64,000 nt of DNA, taken from the NCBI GenBank assembly GCA_029204225.1, contig CM055102.1:24523390-24587389 (forward strand), given 5' to 3'. The stretch comes from Diphasiastrum complanatum (lineage: Eukaryota; Streptophyta; Lycopodiopsida; Lycopodiales; Lycopodiaceae). This document shows, piece after piece, positions 21,149 through 36,179 of the stretch. The stretch's first letter is position 1; each line of letters starts with the position of its first letter. A model generated the notes under the pieces. That model was not told where the DNA came from. It ran no database searches and was given only the letters and a program-made list of their open reading frames with translations. The position numbers and the translations under genes are program-made.

Positions 21149-22150
21149 TCAATTAACAGTATCCGTTTGAGAATCGTAGTGAACTCCCAATTTTTTCTCT
21201 GGTCGATCACAAGTGTGATCCGTTGTTGATAAATCGTCATCCGCTTTTTGAACCACTAGCTTGATAGTCCAAGTCGTAGGATCAATTTTAACTGCACGTT
21301 CATGATTTTCAAAAGTGATTTTGCCGGTACCCCAGTTATGAATTACTTGCGCAACTCGTAACCATGGACGTCCTAAGAGAACTCGGTAGACATTTGGTGC
21401 TTCTGGTAAGTCCATCACGACGAAAGTAATGACGAACTGTACTCCTGCAATCCTGACAAGTATATCTTCCACCATTCCTCGTGGACGAACCGTCGTCTGA
21501 TTAGCTAGCTTAATAACAAAAGTAGCAGACTTAATCTTTGTAAGGCCCCATTTTGTACATAGCTTTGTAGAAATCAGGTTAACTCCTGAATCGCCGTCTA
21601 TCACAGCTGCTTTTTTAGAAAATTGTCTATGTTGTATCGGCAGAGTGATATTCTTTTGTTCACTTTTCCAAGCTGCTCCAACATGGAGTACATCGTTAGA
21701 TTCTTCAAATCCAACACAAAAAAGCGGCTCCTGATGGTCTTCTGATTCTTCTTGAGCTAACTTTTGCGCTAAGAGTTCTTTTCCTTTTGGCACCAACTTT
21801 AGGAACTCTCCCAATGAAATATTGATCTTTCTAGACAAAATATTCATGAGTAATTCTGTATGCGGTGCTTCCGATTCAGTCATCTTGAAGGGTTCTTCGT
21901 GATGATGTAATTGATCATTCATATCCGTACGTAAATATCTTGGAGGCTGCAATGGTGAAGACCGAACTTCAGCTGTTACTTTAGCAGCTTCAAGTTCCTC
22001 TTCTTCTTGCAGATGTTTAATCCACTGTCTCATATCCTGATATCTTCGCTTTTCTGCATTAAGATTTGGATAGACTTCCGATGTTGTTGGTGTATCATTC
22101 AATGGCATAGAATCAGCAGGTACTGAATCCACTACTGGATCTTTTTGCTT
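21149..22150 (-). pseudogene. Tat1 protease region
   Basis: A 327-residue frame contains the retropepsin motif AAVIDGDSGVNLIS. About 65 residues later it has YRVLLGRPWLRVAQVI, the second conserved protease strand of Tat/Athila elements. It continues to the linker before RT, separated by a short gap with a stop (about 21110-21148). The N-terminal half (MNDQLHHHEEPF, LVPKGKELL) is the Gag-protease linker. The catalytic D-S-G is intact. Confidence 0.85.
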
Positions 22151-23590
22151 TGTGCTCTGGTGACCACTATCAAGGGTGCACTTAGTTTATTATGAGCTAC
22201 CAATCCTTGCTTGATTGTTATCAAATTTACAGGTGCTGTAGTTGGTGCTGGCTTCGGTCTTGCTGGACAGTCTTTATAGCAATGCCCATATCCACAGTCA
22301 TGACAGAATGGTACAAATTCTCTTTTATTTGGACATTTGGCAACTCTGTGATTTTCTCCACATGCAAAACATCCAAGTGGTGCTCTGGCCCAATTTCTTG
22401 AGGCTTGTTATTGAGCGGAAGCATAAATGGCATACAGTTCTGAAGATCCACCTTCCTGATCATTACCATAGCTCCATTGCTCAGCTCCTCCATAAGGTTC
22501 TGGTTCCATCAAATTGGCAAGAGGAGCGGAGTGTTTTGGTGGGGCAGGCAAAGCTAGATGTTCCGGGTATCCAAGAGTAGATTGTCATAGTCTTGCTACT
22601 GGATTGCCTCCATACTGTGGATCTCGATATCCCATCTGGGCATACTGTTGCTGAATTATCCGAGGGTTGAAGTTGCAAAAGGCAGTCTCATGGTCAAGTG
22701 AATTACACAGATGGCAAACACTGATTTTCATTCGTTTTTTCAATTGAGGACACTCATTCACTGTGTGATTTCCTATACAAATAGAACACCGGACATTTTC
22801 CCTGGTAGGAAAAGTCTTTGCAAACTTCTCAGGTTCCTTGTTCGCTTCTCCGTGGAAATTTTCCAATGCTTTGATCTTCTCATCAAATTGTAACTGCAAC
22901 TTTTCCATCTGTTTCTGCTGGGTCTTCCAAAGTTTCTCGCACTCATTGAGCATCATTTCTGCAGTAGCATTGGCATTTGTTGATGCAATAGTGGTGGATG
23001 TCGTAGTAGTCTACCTTGTTGTATAAGGCAACATACTGACATTCGGCTTTTCATCTGAATCTTCATCCTCCACCCAAATTGCATCGTCCATCGCATTTTG
23101 CTAAAGTGCGTACTCATTATGGCGTTTCGGTTCACGTCTGATCCATTTAGGTAGTCCTGACAAAAACCACATAATCATGGCATTTTCATTAATCAACTCA
23201 AGCTCACATTTAGATCTAAGAAGTTTCACCCTTTTGATGTAATCTCGAACCATTTCCCGCTTTCCCATTTTAATTTTACTTAAAAGTAGAAAAAGGTCTT
23301 CCATTAACTTTGAACCGTATGATAAGGGCTCGTTTAATAACCTCCCAATCTGTACGCTCAGTTTCATCTTGGTTATAGTACCAATCTTGTGTTGCGTCTA
23401 TTAAGGCCATAGGAAACAGCTTAAGTTTATCTTGAGGATAAATCTCACCATAGATCTCACAGGATTCAGCATAGATATGAAGAAATCTAACTGGATCTCT
23501 TAATCCATTATATCTGGGTAGATCCAATCGGGGTGCTCTTCTAACAATAATTGGATTGACCTCTTGTGGAGCAGCTCCAGGGGCAGCCAT
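22150..23590 (-). pseudogene. Tat1 Gag with four zinc-knuckle motifs
   Basis: The start at 23590 (MAAPGAAPQEVNPIIVRRAP) leads into the Retrotrans_gag core (LFPMALIDATQDWYYNQ; after a frameshift, YIKRVKLLRSKCELELI and MWFLSGLP). It continues through a Gln/Lys-rich helix to two zinc knuckles, at 22788-22750 (CSICIGNHTVNEC) and 22716-22675 (CHLCNSLDHETAFC). After another frameshift come two more, at 22371-22333 (CFACGENHRVAKC) and 22305-22267 (CHDCGYGHCYKDC). At least three frame breaks make it non-functional. Gag binds the genomic RNA and forms the particle. Confidence 0.85.
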
Positions 23591-24766
23591 CTTACAAATT
23601 TAGATTGAATTGATAATGTGATTGGATATAGATTTTTTCAAAAACTATCTCAGATTAGATCTGCTAGCTATTCCACTTTTCAAGAATCTGATTCTATGTG
23701 ATGAAAAACTACCCAAAATTCGATCAATCGTTACTTCTCAAAAAATGATAAATCTCTCAGAGTCCAATTCAGAATATATCAGATTTGATCCAAATTTTGA
23801 CGGAGACTTGATCTGAAAAATCAGAAACTAAAAATAGGACTAGCGAAGGTTGTCTCAGCGAAGGTTCAACAGTTCTATTTTGGGATAAAAACTCTCTGAA
23901 CACTTTTCTGGCAATTTCTTGGGAAATAACCTCAGCTGGAAGATCTGACACAGATAAAATTATGAAAAACCGGACGAAGGTTTTTGACACAAGAAAATAC
24001 AATTTTTGTGATCTGGCGAGATTAAGAATCAATATTTTTTGTGATTAGATCAAGATAAATCTTCGTCGAACTCAAAAATAGTATTTTTATATAAATAGAA
24101 TGTTCTGGAAACTCGGCGAAGTTTCTGGCGAAGGATCAAGAGTAATACTAGTAATTTTGCAAAAAAGTGATTTTTTTGACAAAAATATGACAATATGACA
24201 ACTGATCCTCTGAAAACCTTTCTATTTTTGGTATTATTCTTCGTCGACCTGGCAGTAGATAGATCTGAATCACATCTAAGCACAGTTAATTGGGAGAAGG
24301 TCCTTTTTTTTTTTTAGGGTTTTGATAATTTTTGGTGTTTTTTGGTGGTTTTTCTGATGTTTCTGAAAATCTGTTGGGAATTAATCTTTGCCCTTCAAAC
24401 TGAAGGTTTTTAAACAAAACCGAAGATGTCTACAACTCGGCGAAGGTTTTTTGAAAGAGGGTAAAAAATTCTGGGCTCTGATGACGCTTTTTGCCTCTTT
24501 TTGACCGAATTTGACAGATTTGACCGATTTTTGTTATTTTCTCTGATATCTCAGGTCCAAATGGATCTTAAGATTGGTGATCTGAATAGCTTTCCCTATT
24601 TAATAATCAGATTAGATTTCAAACAAGCAAATCCACTCAAAATTTAGCAAAATCAATCCCAAACTAACCCTACAATGCAGTTTTAACACTATTCATGCCA
24701 CGACAAGATGCCTAATGCAAGCTAACCATCAGCCAAACATGCTGCAAACTGAAAAATTGGCGTAGC
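23591..24766 (-). other. Tat1 5' leader
   Basis: Non-coding, about 1.2 kb, AT-rich, between the PBS and gag. It carries repeated AACCTTCGCC-type motifs (plus-strand GCGAAGG near 23842, 23857, 23973, 24114, 24126 and 24439) that match those in the pol/extra-ORF spacer. No ORF with a recognisable domain. Confidence 0.65.
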
Positions 24767-24784
24767 TCCCCGGCAACGGCGCCA
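24767..24784 (-). other. tRNA-Asp primer-binding site of Tat1
   Basis: The minus strand reads TGGCGCCGTTGCCGGGGA, an exact 18-base complement of the 3' end of plant tRNA-Asp. This PBS is characteristic of the Tat/Athila branch of gypsy elements and agrees with the protease and RT style. It lies four bases from the inferred LTR end. Confidence 0.95.
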
Positions 24785-24788
24785 AAAT

Positions 24789-25125
24789 TGTAGTGGATTT
24801 CTTTCCTTGCCTAACCTGAATCCAAGATCTAGTCAATCTAGCATCAAAGAGACGGAGCTAGTTGTCACGTGTAGGTTCGTTCCCATGAGAGCGAGATCTA
24901 ACACTAACATCCATTAACACTAAGCATTAACCCTACTCCCATTAACCCTAAATGCACAACAATGATAGAAACTTACTCTTCTCTCTCTCCTTTTCTCTCT
25001 CACAAAAAGCATAAGAAATAGCAATCCCAATAATGATCAAATCCAACAATTAGCAAATACAAAGAAAGCATGAGAAATGGAGGAAAAGAGGGCTTGAGCG
25101 GCAGCGGAAGCTCGAGGATTGAGCA
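24789..25125 (-). repeat. Tat1 5' LTR, left portion
   Basis: Starts TGTAGTGGATTTC next to the PBS. It shares GTTCCCATGAGAGCGA, TTACTCTTCTCTCTC and ATCAAATCCAACAATTAGCAAA with the LTR at 26516-27261, which establishes it as an LTR. Similarity to that copy is lost near 25125, so the right part is either deleted or too diverged to follow. Confidence 0.75.
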
Positions 25126-26515
25126 TGGTGTGTAGGAACGGAAACGTAACAATTAGCAGCAGAATTATTCAAGTAGAAGAATTCATACAGAATGAGCAAA
25201 TAAACGACGTAGTACTGAGACAAAAATTGCACTCTGATTAATATCAACAGTGAGTATAATAGCTTGAAGTAATAACTTCAGCTTGCTGAGCATGATAACG
25301 TTGGCTACAAATAACTTTGATTAAAAGAGAATTTCAATTAACACTTACATAGCTTGATTCAGCTAGTATATATATTTACAAGTGTCGAGAAACAAAAATA
25401 TCTTACAAGCTTTTAATGCTATTTATGCCAATCTTTGCATATGTACAAAGTTGGAAAAAGCAAAAGGTGCCCTAAGAATGGTTTCTAAGGCATTCTGGCC
25501 ACTTGGCCAGTGTGTTGCATTTTTTGCTAAGGTTCTTAAAAGGCGAAGGTGCCTGAAAATTGTTTTAAGATAAAAGAAAGGGAAAATGTGAAGGTCCGAA
25601 AATATGAAGTCGGCCTTCGGTTTTTTAGGATGCTCATTACTTGAACAATTTGTTTAAGGGTGAGCATAAAAAATCTAACACTTTCGCGTCTCGTTGTCGC
25701 ACACTCAGCAACCATCGTCAACTGCACCCATACTCCTTGTTGCTACTCGCTTTGAACTACCCATTCCTCCATCCTCTGCTACTACCCTCGCCTCTGCTTC
25801 CTCACAAATACCTTCTGTAAATGAGCAACTTCACTTGGAAAATTCAAAAATAGCATGTCCTTAATCTTTCTACCATCAATACAATAATTTTCCATCAAAG
25901 AACCAAACTTATTCGTTCTCTTTTAAAACCTTCAAATGAAGTTGTAAGTATGAAATACAAATGTGTACCTCTTTTGCCCAAGGAGCAAAAAATGGTCTAC
26001 TCACCCTCCTTTCAAGAGACTAGAATATTGATTCTCTCTTTTCTAGCCTTGTGGCTTCACTCTCAATGTCAACAACAATGTCCCCCATCGCATAATTCTA
26101 TATTCCAAATTATTGAAGATAGTATACCATAATAGTGCCTATCCCCACCCTTCTTGTGAATGTTATTAAGATGTATTTGAGATGTGATGACAGTCATGCC
26201 AAAATCTCTTTTTGTAAACATAGATAATGGGATTCAATGATTAATCAAAAAGAATTTCTAGATTGTATAGACTTTTGTGCATCCTTCAAAGACCACACCT
26301 ATAATAGCGGTAGACAAGGCCTAGACCTTTGATTAGCCAAGCCAAATAAACTATGTGCTTTTTACAAAGGAAAAGGTAAAAAAAAATAGCAATTTTTTAC
26401 ACTAGATTTTGTTTCGGCACGCGTTTGTGCTCATGTGCACAAAAGTCTATGTCAACTTGTTGGGGAATAACTAGGGATATATGTGTTAAAATCAATTCTA
26501 TTAATTTGATATGTT
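25126..26515. other. No gene seen
   Basis: AT-rich DNA between the two Tat LTR copies. One further GGCGAAGGT motif occurs at 25542. Short ORFs here have no recognisable content. Part may be diverged LTR of Tat1. Confidence 0.5.
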
Positions 26516-27261
<746 letters not shown>

Positions 27262-27318
27262 TTAAAAGTCCCGCAGAAAGACCTAAAGTTCTTTATTAAC
27301 TTCTAACTAATCAAATAA

Positions 27319-27920
27319 CTATGTGATCATGGTCCTTCCACTTATTCCTTCTTGGCATTGGAACGTAATACGGATCCACCCTGAGATGGTCACAGCATAA
27401 CTCCTAATTGAGTCTAGAGCTTTCTCAGAAACTATTTTGTGCCATGGTGATTGCTCTCCCAATGTGGGTAGCTTATCGAGTTCTTTTCCAGTTTCGATCT
27501 TTGACGTCTTGAACTTGATGACCCAACCACCCCTCAAGGATTCATACAGATGTTGCTTCAAATTTTTTTGGATTTTCTCATCGATGGTGGTTGGTCTTCG
27601 AAACAGTGGTACACGTGTAGAATTGGATGGCCTTGCTTCGGTTGCCTGAGGTGTCCTATGCTCAAATCATCATGGCCTTGATCATGTGGTCTCGACGAAA
27701 AGGCTGGCATGACCGATATTGAAATTTGTGAGGCAGTTTGCAGAACTTGAGCGGTGGGCTTTTCATAATCTTTGATGATCACTTTAACTCTGATGATGCT
27801 CTATCTTTAAATAAATCAAATATGTCTTGAAAGTCAGACAAAGATTGGTGATAAGTATCGACCTTCCTAAATAGATAGCTTATTTCTTCCTGGGAGACAG
27901 GACGATTTGGTACATTTGAA
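27319..27920 (-). pseudogene. Tat2 extra ORF, C-terminal part
   Basis: From the copia B junction (about 27920) the minus strand is open: VPNRPVSQEEISYLFRKVD and QDIFDLFKDRASSELK. After single-base frame changes it continues with KDYEKPTAQVLQTASQ and then LKQHLYESLRGGWVIKF and DKLPTLGEQSPWHKIVSEKA, to a stop at 27319. This is the continuation of the Tat2 extra ORF whose upstream part lies beyond the copia B insertion at 31953-32767. The 3' LTR follows directly. No domain is recognised, and it is not represented in the truncated Tat1 copy. Confidence 0.6.
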
Positions 27921-28112
27921 ATGTCGTGTCTTTTGGTCCTGGAAGTATGTTTGACTTTCGTGAATCATTTGACCTTCGACCTTCGCTTCTCGTCATGTCT
28001 TAGGGTTTTTGAGGTATGTTGACTTTCGCGAATTGTTCGTCATTCGACCTTCGCTTCGTGTCGCTTCACTTCGCGTCGTGGCAAAGTTGCAGGAGTTCAC
28101 AAGTTCTGACAC
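27921..28112 (-). repeat. Copia B 3' LTR, partial
   Basis: The minus strand starts TGTCAGAACTTGTGAAC immediately after the polypurine tract. It matches the outer part of the 5' LTR (31058-31116 plus 31808-31936) with scattered changes. Only about 190 bp of an LTR of roughly 700 bp remain. It contains the unoccupied version of the solo-LTR insertion site at 27971-27985 (GACCTTCGACCTTCG). Confidence 0.85.
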
Positions 28113-29893
28113 TCCCTCTTGAACCTTGCAACTTTTCACGTTTAATCCAATTGTTTTTCTTTGCTTAGCGAAGAGTGGCTTGTCGAGCGGCTTCGTGAGC
28201 ATATCTACAATCATGTCTTCAGACTTTATGTACTAGACCTGGAGCTCTACTTTTGAGATCAAATCTCGAATGTGATGATATTTTAGAGGTATGTGTTTTG
28301 TCTTTGAATGGAAGACTAGATTCTGGGACAGATATATGTCACTTTGAGAATCCATCATCATCGTGCATGGTTCTCCTTGTGGTATGCCAATTGCCTCCAG
28401 CATCATCTACAACCAAACTACCTCGTTCGCCACCTTTGAAGTTGCGATGTACTCAGCTTTGCATGAGGATTGAGCTATCAAGGTCTGCTTTTTGCATATC
28501 CAGCTGATTGCTGCTCCGCACGCTATTGAACATCCTCCTGTTACGGACTTGTTGTCATCTTTGCAGCTCGCCCAGCTTGCATCACTATAGTGGTGCAGCT
28601 CAAATCCTTTCCTTTCGTTGTCAGTTCTATAGGTTAGTCCCATATTTTGGGTACCCTTCCAATATTGTAGGATTCATTTTGCCATTTGCCAATGTGCCAT
28701 GCCAGGATTGGAAGAGAATTGGCTTAAAGCATAAACAGAGAAAGCCAAAACGGGTCTGGTACAAATTGCTAGATCTCCATGGAGAAAGGTTGTCTTTACA
28801 TCAATCTAGTGAATTTCCAGATTGTTTTGTGTAGCGTATGCAAGGAGCAGTCGTATGCTTGTCATCTTGACCATCGGCGAATATGTGTCAAAATAATCAA
28901 CACCATACCTTTGTGTGTAGCCCTTCGCGACAGGCGTTCTTTGTAACATCCTACAGTGCAATCTGATTTCATTTTTCTTTTGTACACCCATTTGCAATCA
29001 ACAATCTTTTTGTTTTCTAGCAGTGGCTCTAGTGTCCATGCCTCGTTTTGCCTCATTGATTTTATTTCTTCTAACATTGCCTGCTTCCATAATTTTTCCT
29101 TTGGACTCTAGATAGCTTCTAGATATGTAGTTGGCTCTTCAGTGAAGCTGCGTACTCGAATTATGTGTCTTCGCTCCACTGAAGATTGTCAACGTATCGA
29201 TTTGGAGGTTTTCTTTGTCTTGTTGACCTTCTGGGGTTCGTTTCGTCGCTGCTCAAATATTTCTTGTTCGTGGGGTTGATCTTTTGCTTCCTGTTGCTTT
29301 GGAGTTTGGGGCTCAACATTCTGATTTGACATTTGTCCTCGGTCTCCCTCTTGAATTGGTAGCAGTGTGAAGATCTCATGGCCTTTTTCATCTTTCAGTC
29401 TAGGAAATGTGGACTCATCGAACTTCACATGTCTACTCGAAACAACCTTCTTCATGGCTGGATCATAGAGTCTGTACCCTTGTGATCCGTTCGAGTACCC
29501 GACCATGATTGTTTGCTCTAATTTATCATCGAGCTTGCTTCTTTTTTCTTTTGGAATGTGCTTGTATGCTGCACATCCAAACACACGCATGTATGATAGA
29601 TCGAGCTTTCTACCTGTCCACATTTCGTACGAAGTCTTGTTTTTATCGGGCCTGTGCCATCATGCATCTGGCTCCTTCAACTAGCATCTTGTTTCTTCTT
29701 TCTACGACACCATTATATTCTGGTGTGTATGCAGGAGTGAACTGATGCTCTATCTCCTGTTCTTGGCAAAATTTAGAAAATTTTGTGCTCTTGTACTCAC
29801 CTCCATTGTCAGATCTGATGATCTAAATCTTCTTTGAGATGTGTCTCTCTGTAAATGCCACGAACTTCTTGAAAGAGTCAAATACTCTTTTGT
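28113..29893 (-). pseudogene. Copia B integrase-RT-RNase H, deleted
   Basis: Integrase pieces: near 29800 a SDNGGEYKS-type string, then 29623-29189 with MWTGRKLDLSYMRVFGCAAY. RT N-terminus: 29077-28806, [20 protein letters not shown] and [18 protein letters not shown]. At about 28775 the sequence jumps from KTTFLHGDL to CTRPVLAFSVYALSQ, so the RT palm with its DD box is missing. RNase H follows (28643-28407, HHYSDASWASCKDDNKS, KKQTLIAQSSCKAEY) and the end MLTKPLDKPLFAKQR near 28200. Confidence 0.85.
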
Positions 29894-30530
29894 GAAGAGA
29901 GCTTTCTCCTGATCACTGCTTCCTTCTCCTTCGTCCCTCATCAGTCTCTCATCAACGACAAGACTGACTGCTTTGTCGAATGTCATATCTGGAAGACTCA
30001 GTATGAGCATTCTCAATGGCTGATAGGATGCAGATAGAGATTTCATAAAGTACATCAGATGTTGTGGTGCTGGGACCTGGTGTTCTTGTCCAGATCTAGC
30101 GAGTTGAGTGAAGATCGTTGATCTTCTCAACATGCTGATCTAAATGGTTGTCATCCCATCGTATGGATTGCAGCTGATTGTGAAGATGCATCATTGAAGC
30201 GACAGTTCTCACTTCGTACTTCTGTTTAAGTCTTTCCATGTTGCGTGGCTGCATTTGCAGTTTTCAATCTGCATGAGAATATCTTCATTGATGGACGAAA
30301 CGATGCTCGCCATTGCACACTCATCCTTTCTAATCCATTCAGCTCTCCTCGGGTCTCCCTCTGGAGGCTGCACTTCTGTGAGTTCGGTCGCCCTTCAGAA
30401 GTGTTTTGATTTTGAATGTCCATATCTTGTAGTTTTTGCCATCAAGACTGATTGTTATCCTTGTCTGAATCGTTGTAGCCAGGTTGTGTTGCCTAGAAAA
30501 TCATTGTTCAGATATCAGTAGATAATCACT
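29893..30530 (-). pseudogene. Copia B gag, fused to integrase by deletion
   Basis: The C-terminal Gag part LMYFMKSLSASYQPLRMLIL, FDKAVSLVVDERLM, EGSSDQEKALFTK matches copia C. Directly after ALFTK the sequence continues with integrase, so zinc knuckle, protease and the integrase N-terminus are deleted (junction about 29893). The N-terminal part is frame-broken (30423-30226). Together with the RT deletion this leaves a non-autonomous shell. Confidence 0.8.
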
Positions 30531-30542
30531 GCTCTGATACCG
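30531..30542 (-). other. Copia B primer-binding site
   Basis: The minus strand reads CGGTATCAGAGC, one mismatch from the initiator-Met PBS, and directly abuts the LTR end at 30543. Confidence 0.85.
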
Positions 30543-31936
30543 TGTCGTGAACGGATCTGTTTTGCAAACAGATTGTTTTCATTTGGTTTTTCTTACGCGG
30601 AAGCTTGCAGGATCCTAGACACGCGATCACGGAACATAAATAATTCTAACAATCAAGACAGCGAAAAACAAAGAGATGGACAAGAGAGAACAACTGTATT
30701 ATCAGTTCTGATTTTTAGAACGAGATGATCAGTGTCTCACTTGTTGGTGGCTTGACACTCTGGTCTTTCACTGTGTTCTCTCATTGGCAGACTTTCATGC
30801 ACAAGTATTTTAGTTCTTTTTCTCTCTATATTCTCTCATACTTTTTGTTGATCCAGAATTGAGTTTATATCTCCATTGTGTGGAGTTTACAAGATAGCTA
30901 AACAAAGAATTACAAGAGTATCAACGCTAATCAACTAGTTTGCTACTCTCTATTATTGCTAACTATTTCAGCTGAGCATGAAATTCAAGACTCCACGCCC
31001 GTTGAGCTGCCAGCTGGCAATGTGAAAAATTTTCCTTTGTTTTCTTTTCATTTCATGTCGTGTCGTGTCTTTTGGTCCTAGAAGTATGTTTGACTTTTGC
31101 GAATCATTCGACCTTCTGTGAAAAATTGCCTACATTGGCAAATCTAGCCATGTAGAATATTGTACATTTTGTCAATATTGTTTGTTGGTTACTTGAATGA
31201 CCAAAGTGCCACTTGTACATACACACCTAAAGTAGGTTACCACGAGTCAAGAGGAGTGGTTTTGTCTATTTGGTAGTGATTCCTACTTTGTAGGATCTAG
31301 ACCATGATTTATGATGAGATTTGTACCTACCATGCACCTACCAAGCATGACTCTTGGATCTAGACTAGGGTTTTCACATTAGGGCAAGAAAGTGGAGTCT
31401 ACTTCCTTATTACATGCTGGATTTTCACCTAACTTTGCAAAGGAAGTGTGTTTTACTATGTATTTCCATTCTCCATAGTGAGAAGATAGAAACTTTTTGG
31501 AGCCTCAAGGAGAAACTCGAGTTTCCTCTCATTGTATGGTGATTACTCTATTTTTCCAATGAAACCCAGCTTTGGCACTTTGTAAACACTGTCTACAGGC
31601 CGTACTACAGCCTTATTTCCACACGTGTGGAGTTGGATTAGACTATTTGATCAATGCTTTGATTGTCTCTACTTGTTTCCTATCAAGCTGCTAAACTAGA
31701 TCTTGTTTTCTGATGACTAGTTTCTGATAGATTGTTTAACAAGCATACAATCACCTTGTGGATCATTCAAAGATCCATTTATGGTCCTTAGTACTGTACT
31801 TTTCACACCTTCGACCTTCGCTTCGCTTTGTGTCTTAGGGTTTTTGAGGTATGTTGACTTTCGTGAATTGTTCGCCATTTGACCTTCGTTTCGTTTCGCG
31901 TCGTGGCAAAGTTGTAGGCGTTCACAATTTTTGACA
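30543..31936 (-). repeat. Copia B 5' LTR, interrupted
   Basis: The left edge TGTCGTGAACGG is adjacent to the PBS. The right edge is TTGACA at 31936. Removing the solo LTR (31117-31807) and one target duplication leaves about 700 bp. The outer 190 bp match the 3' LTR at 27921-28112. Confidence 0.85.
31117..31807. mobile_element. Solo LTR, 691 bp, with 5-bp target duplication
   Basis: The insert begins TGTGAAAAATTGCC and ends GTACTTTTCACA, with inverted ends TGTGAAAA/TTTTCACA. It is flanked by CCTTC on both sides (31112-31116 and 31808-31812). The copia B 3' LTR shows the empty site. No internal retroelement sequence is present, so this is a solo LTR left by LTR-LTR recombination. The parent family was not found elsewhere in the window. 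Confidence 0.9.
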
Positions 31937-32907
<971 letters not shown>

Positions 32908-33039
32908 AGGTTTCTCTAGATCCATAATTGAATACTTATTGCCCAATTTTGTCTTGTTCTTAGTTATTGCTTTGCAAAGCTGTTTCTTTTAGCAAAACTA
33001 TATGAAGTGGTGTTGATAGGTAGTGCTATCTTGATTTAG

Positions 33040-34866
<1,827 letters not shown>

Positions 34867-36179
34867 GCCTAGCCGTTAAAGAATAAATGATATGAAAGTT
34901 GAATAAATTGGGTTATATTTCACTTATATAGATTCAATGCATTTCTTTTTCACAATATTTAAGTCATGATATTTCAATTGTGAACCACTTGCATATAAGC
35001 CATACGCTAATCTCTAACCACAATTGAATAAGGTGATTACATCAAAAGTTTGAATCAACTATGCGTCAAGTCAAAAATGAAGTCAAATATATGCATACTA
35101 GACTTTTGTATTATTTTGAGGGCAAAAAGGCTATGCTCCACTATTTCAAACATTAAAAAACCAAGGACTAGCTAGTTAGATAAGAGTTGCTACCACATCC
35201 CATTTGACACAACCTCAAATGCCATGAATTTATGTTATACTTACTGTGCATAAGACTATATTGGTGCAAAGTAACTATTGCAACCACAAAAATTGTTCAA
35301 TGAAGAAGCCACAGTTTCTTCTTTATCTTATTATTCGTACATTTGTAATAAAAACAACATCAGATAATATGAGATATCCAATAACATATAAGCCTAGTAC
35401 ACCAAATTTCCATGGCAACAATTTAGGAAACTATATAACATCTTTATCAAACTTATGCATAACATCACAAGGTCTAGCTCAATTATCAGAATCCATCTTT
35501 GTGTCAAATGTGGTCATTGTCTACTAATTTGATGAATGAAAACTATCTACCATATATAGTAAAGCAAATAGGCAATGAACAACCTTCAAAGAAACTTGAC
35601 TTATCAAAATAATAGTTATCCAAGATTACTTGTTCCAATAATTGTTCCTCATTTATGTTTTCCATCCCTTGTAATCTATATTTATATTTTCTAAGCCTCA
35701 AGCTCCGGGAATAATAATTCTATCTTCACCTTGCTACTTTTCTGACCAATTGATGTATGATGTCTTTTAAGATGTCTTGGATAAACTGATTTCATTTGTG
35801 TGGCTCATAAATGATTGTGTTGGCATTTACTTCATATCTTTGAAGTGTATTTAATTGTGCAAATAACTTCATTCTTTTAAAAAATTTGGTTGTTCAATGG
35901 CCCTCCCATTTTAGCCGTTGTGCATGGGTTATTTTATGAAAAGGAAACTATAAAATAAAATGTAAAATAGATTATCATTGTGACAACAACTTGCCATAGT
36001 TTACAAAATCTTTAAATCCATAACACTTCTTTAAAGTGGTTTACAACTTATAAAATGTTTATTATGAATTTGGAAAAGCACATTACACCTCATAAAAACT
36101 CAATATATATGGGCCACATAATATCCTAAGATGTAACATAAAATGCCAAAGACAATACTTTACGCTTGGAAAAGGCATA
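34867..36179. other. No gene seen
   Basis: AT-rich DNA after the LINE poly-A. No ORF with recognisable content. Confidence 0.55.

Larger units (their letters stand above)
27921..31936 (-). mobile_element. Copia B, inserted in Tat2
   Basis: A Ty1/copia element on the minus strand: 5' LTR 30543-31936 (split by a solo LTR), PBS 30531-30542, a defective gag-pol, polypurine tract (minus AAGAGGGAG, 28113-28121) and a partial 3' LTR 27921-28112. It interrupts the Tat2 extra ORF, whose two halves lie on its flanks. The outer end of the 3' LTR is missing, so target-site duplications cannot be checked. Confidence 0.85.

Noticed and set aside
24767-24784. tRNA-Asp gene
   Set aside because: Only the 18-base complement of the tRNA 3' end is present, and it sits next to an LTR. 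It is a primer-binding site.
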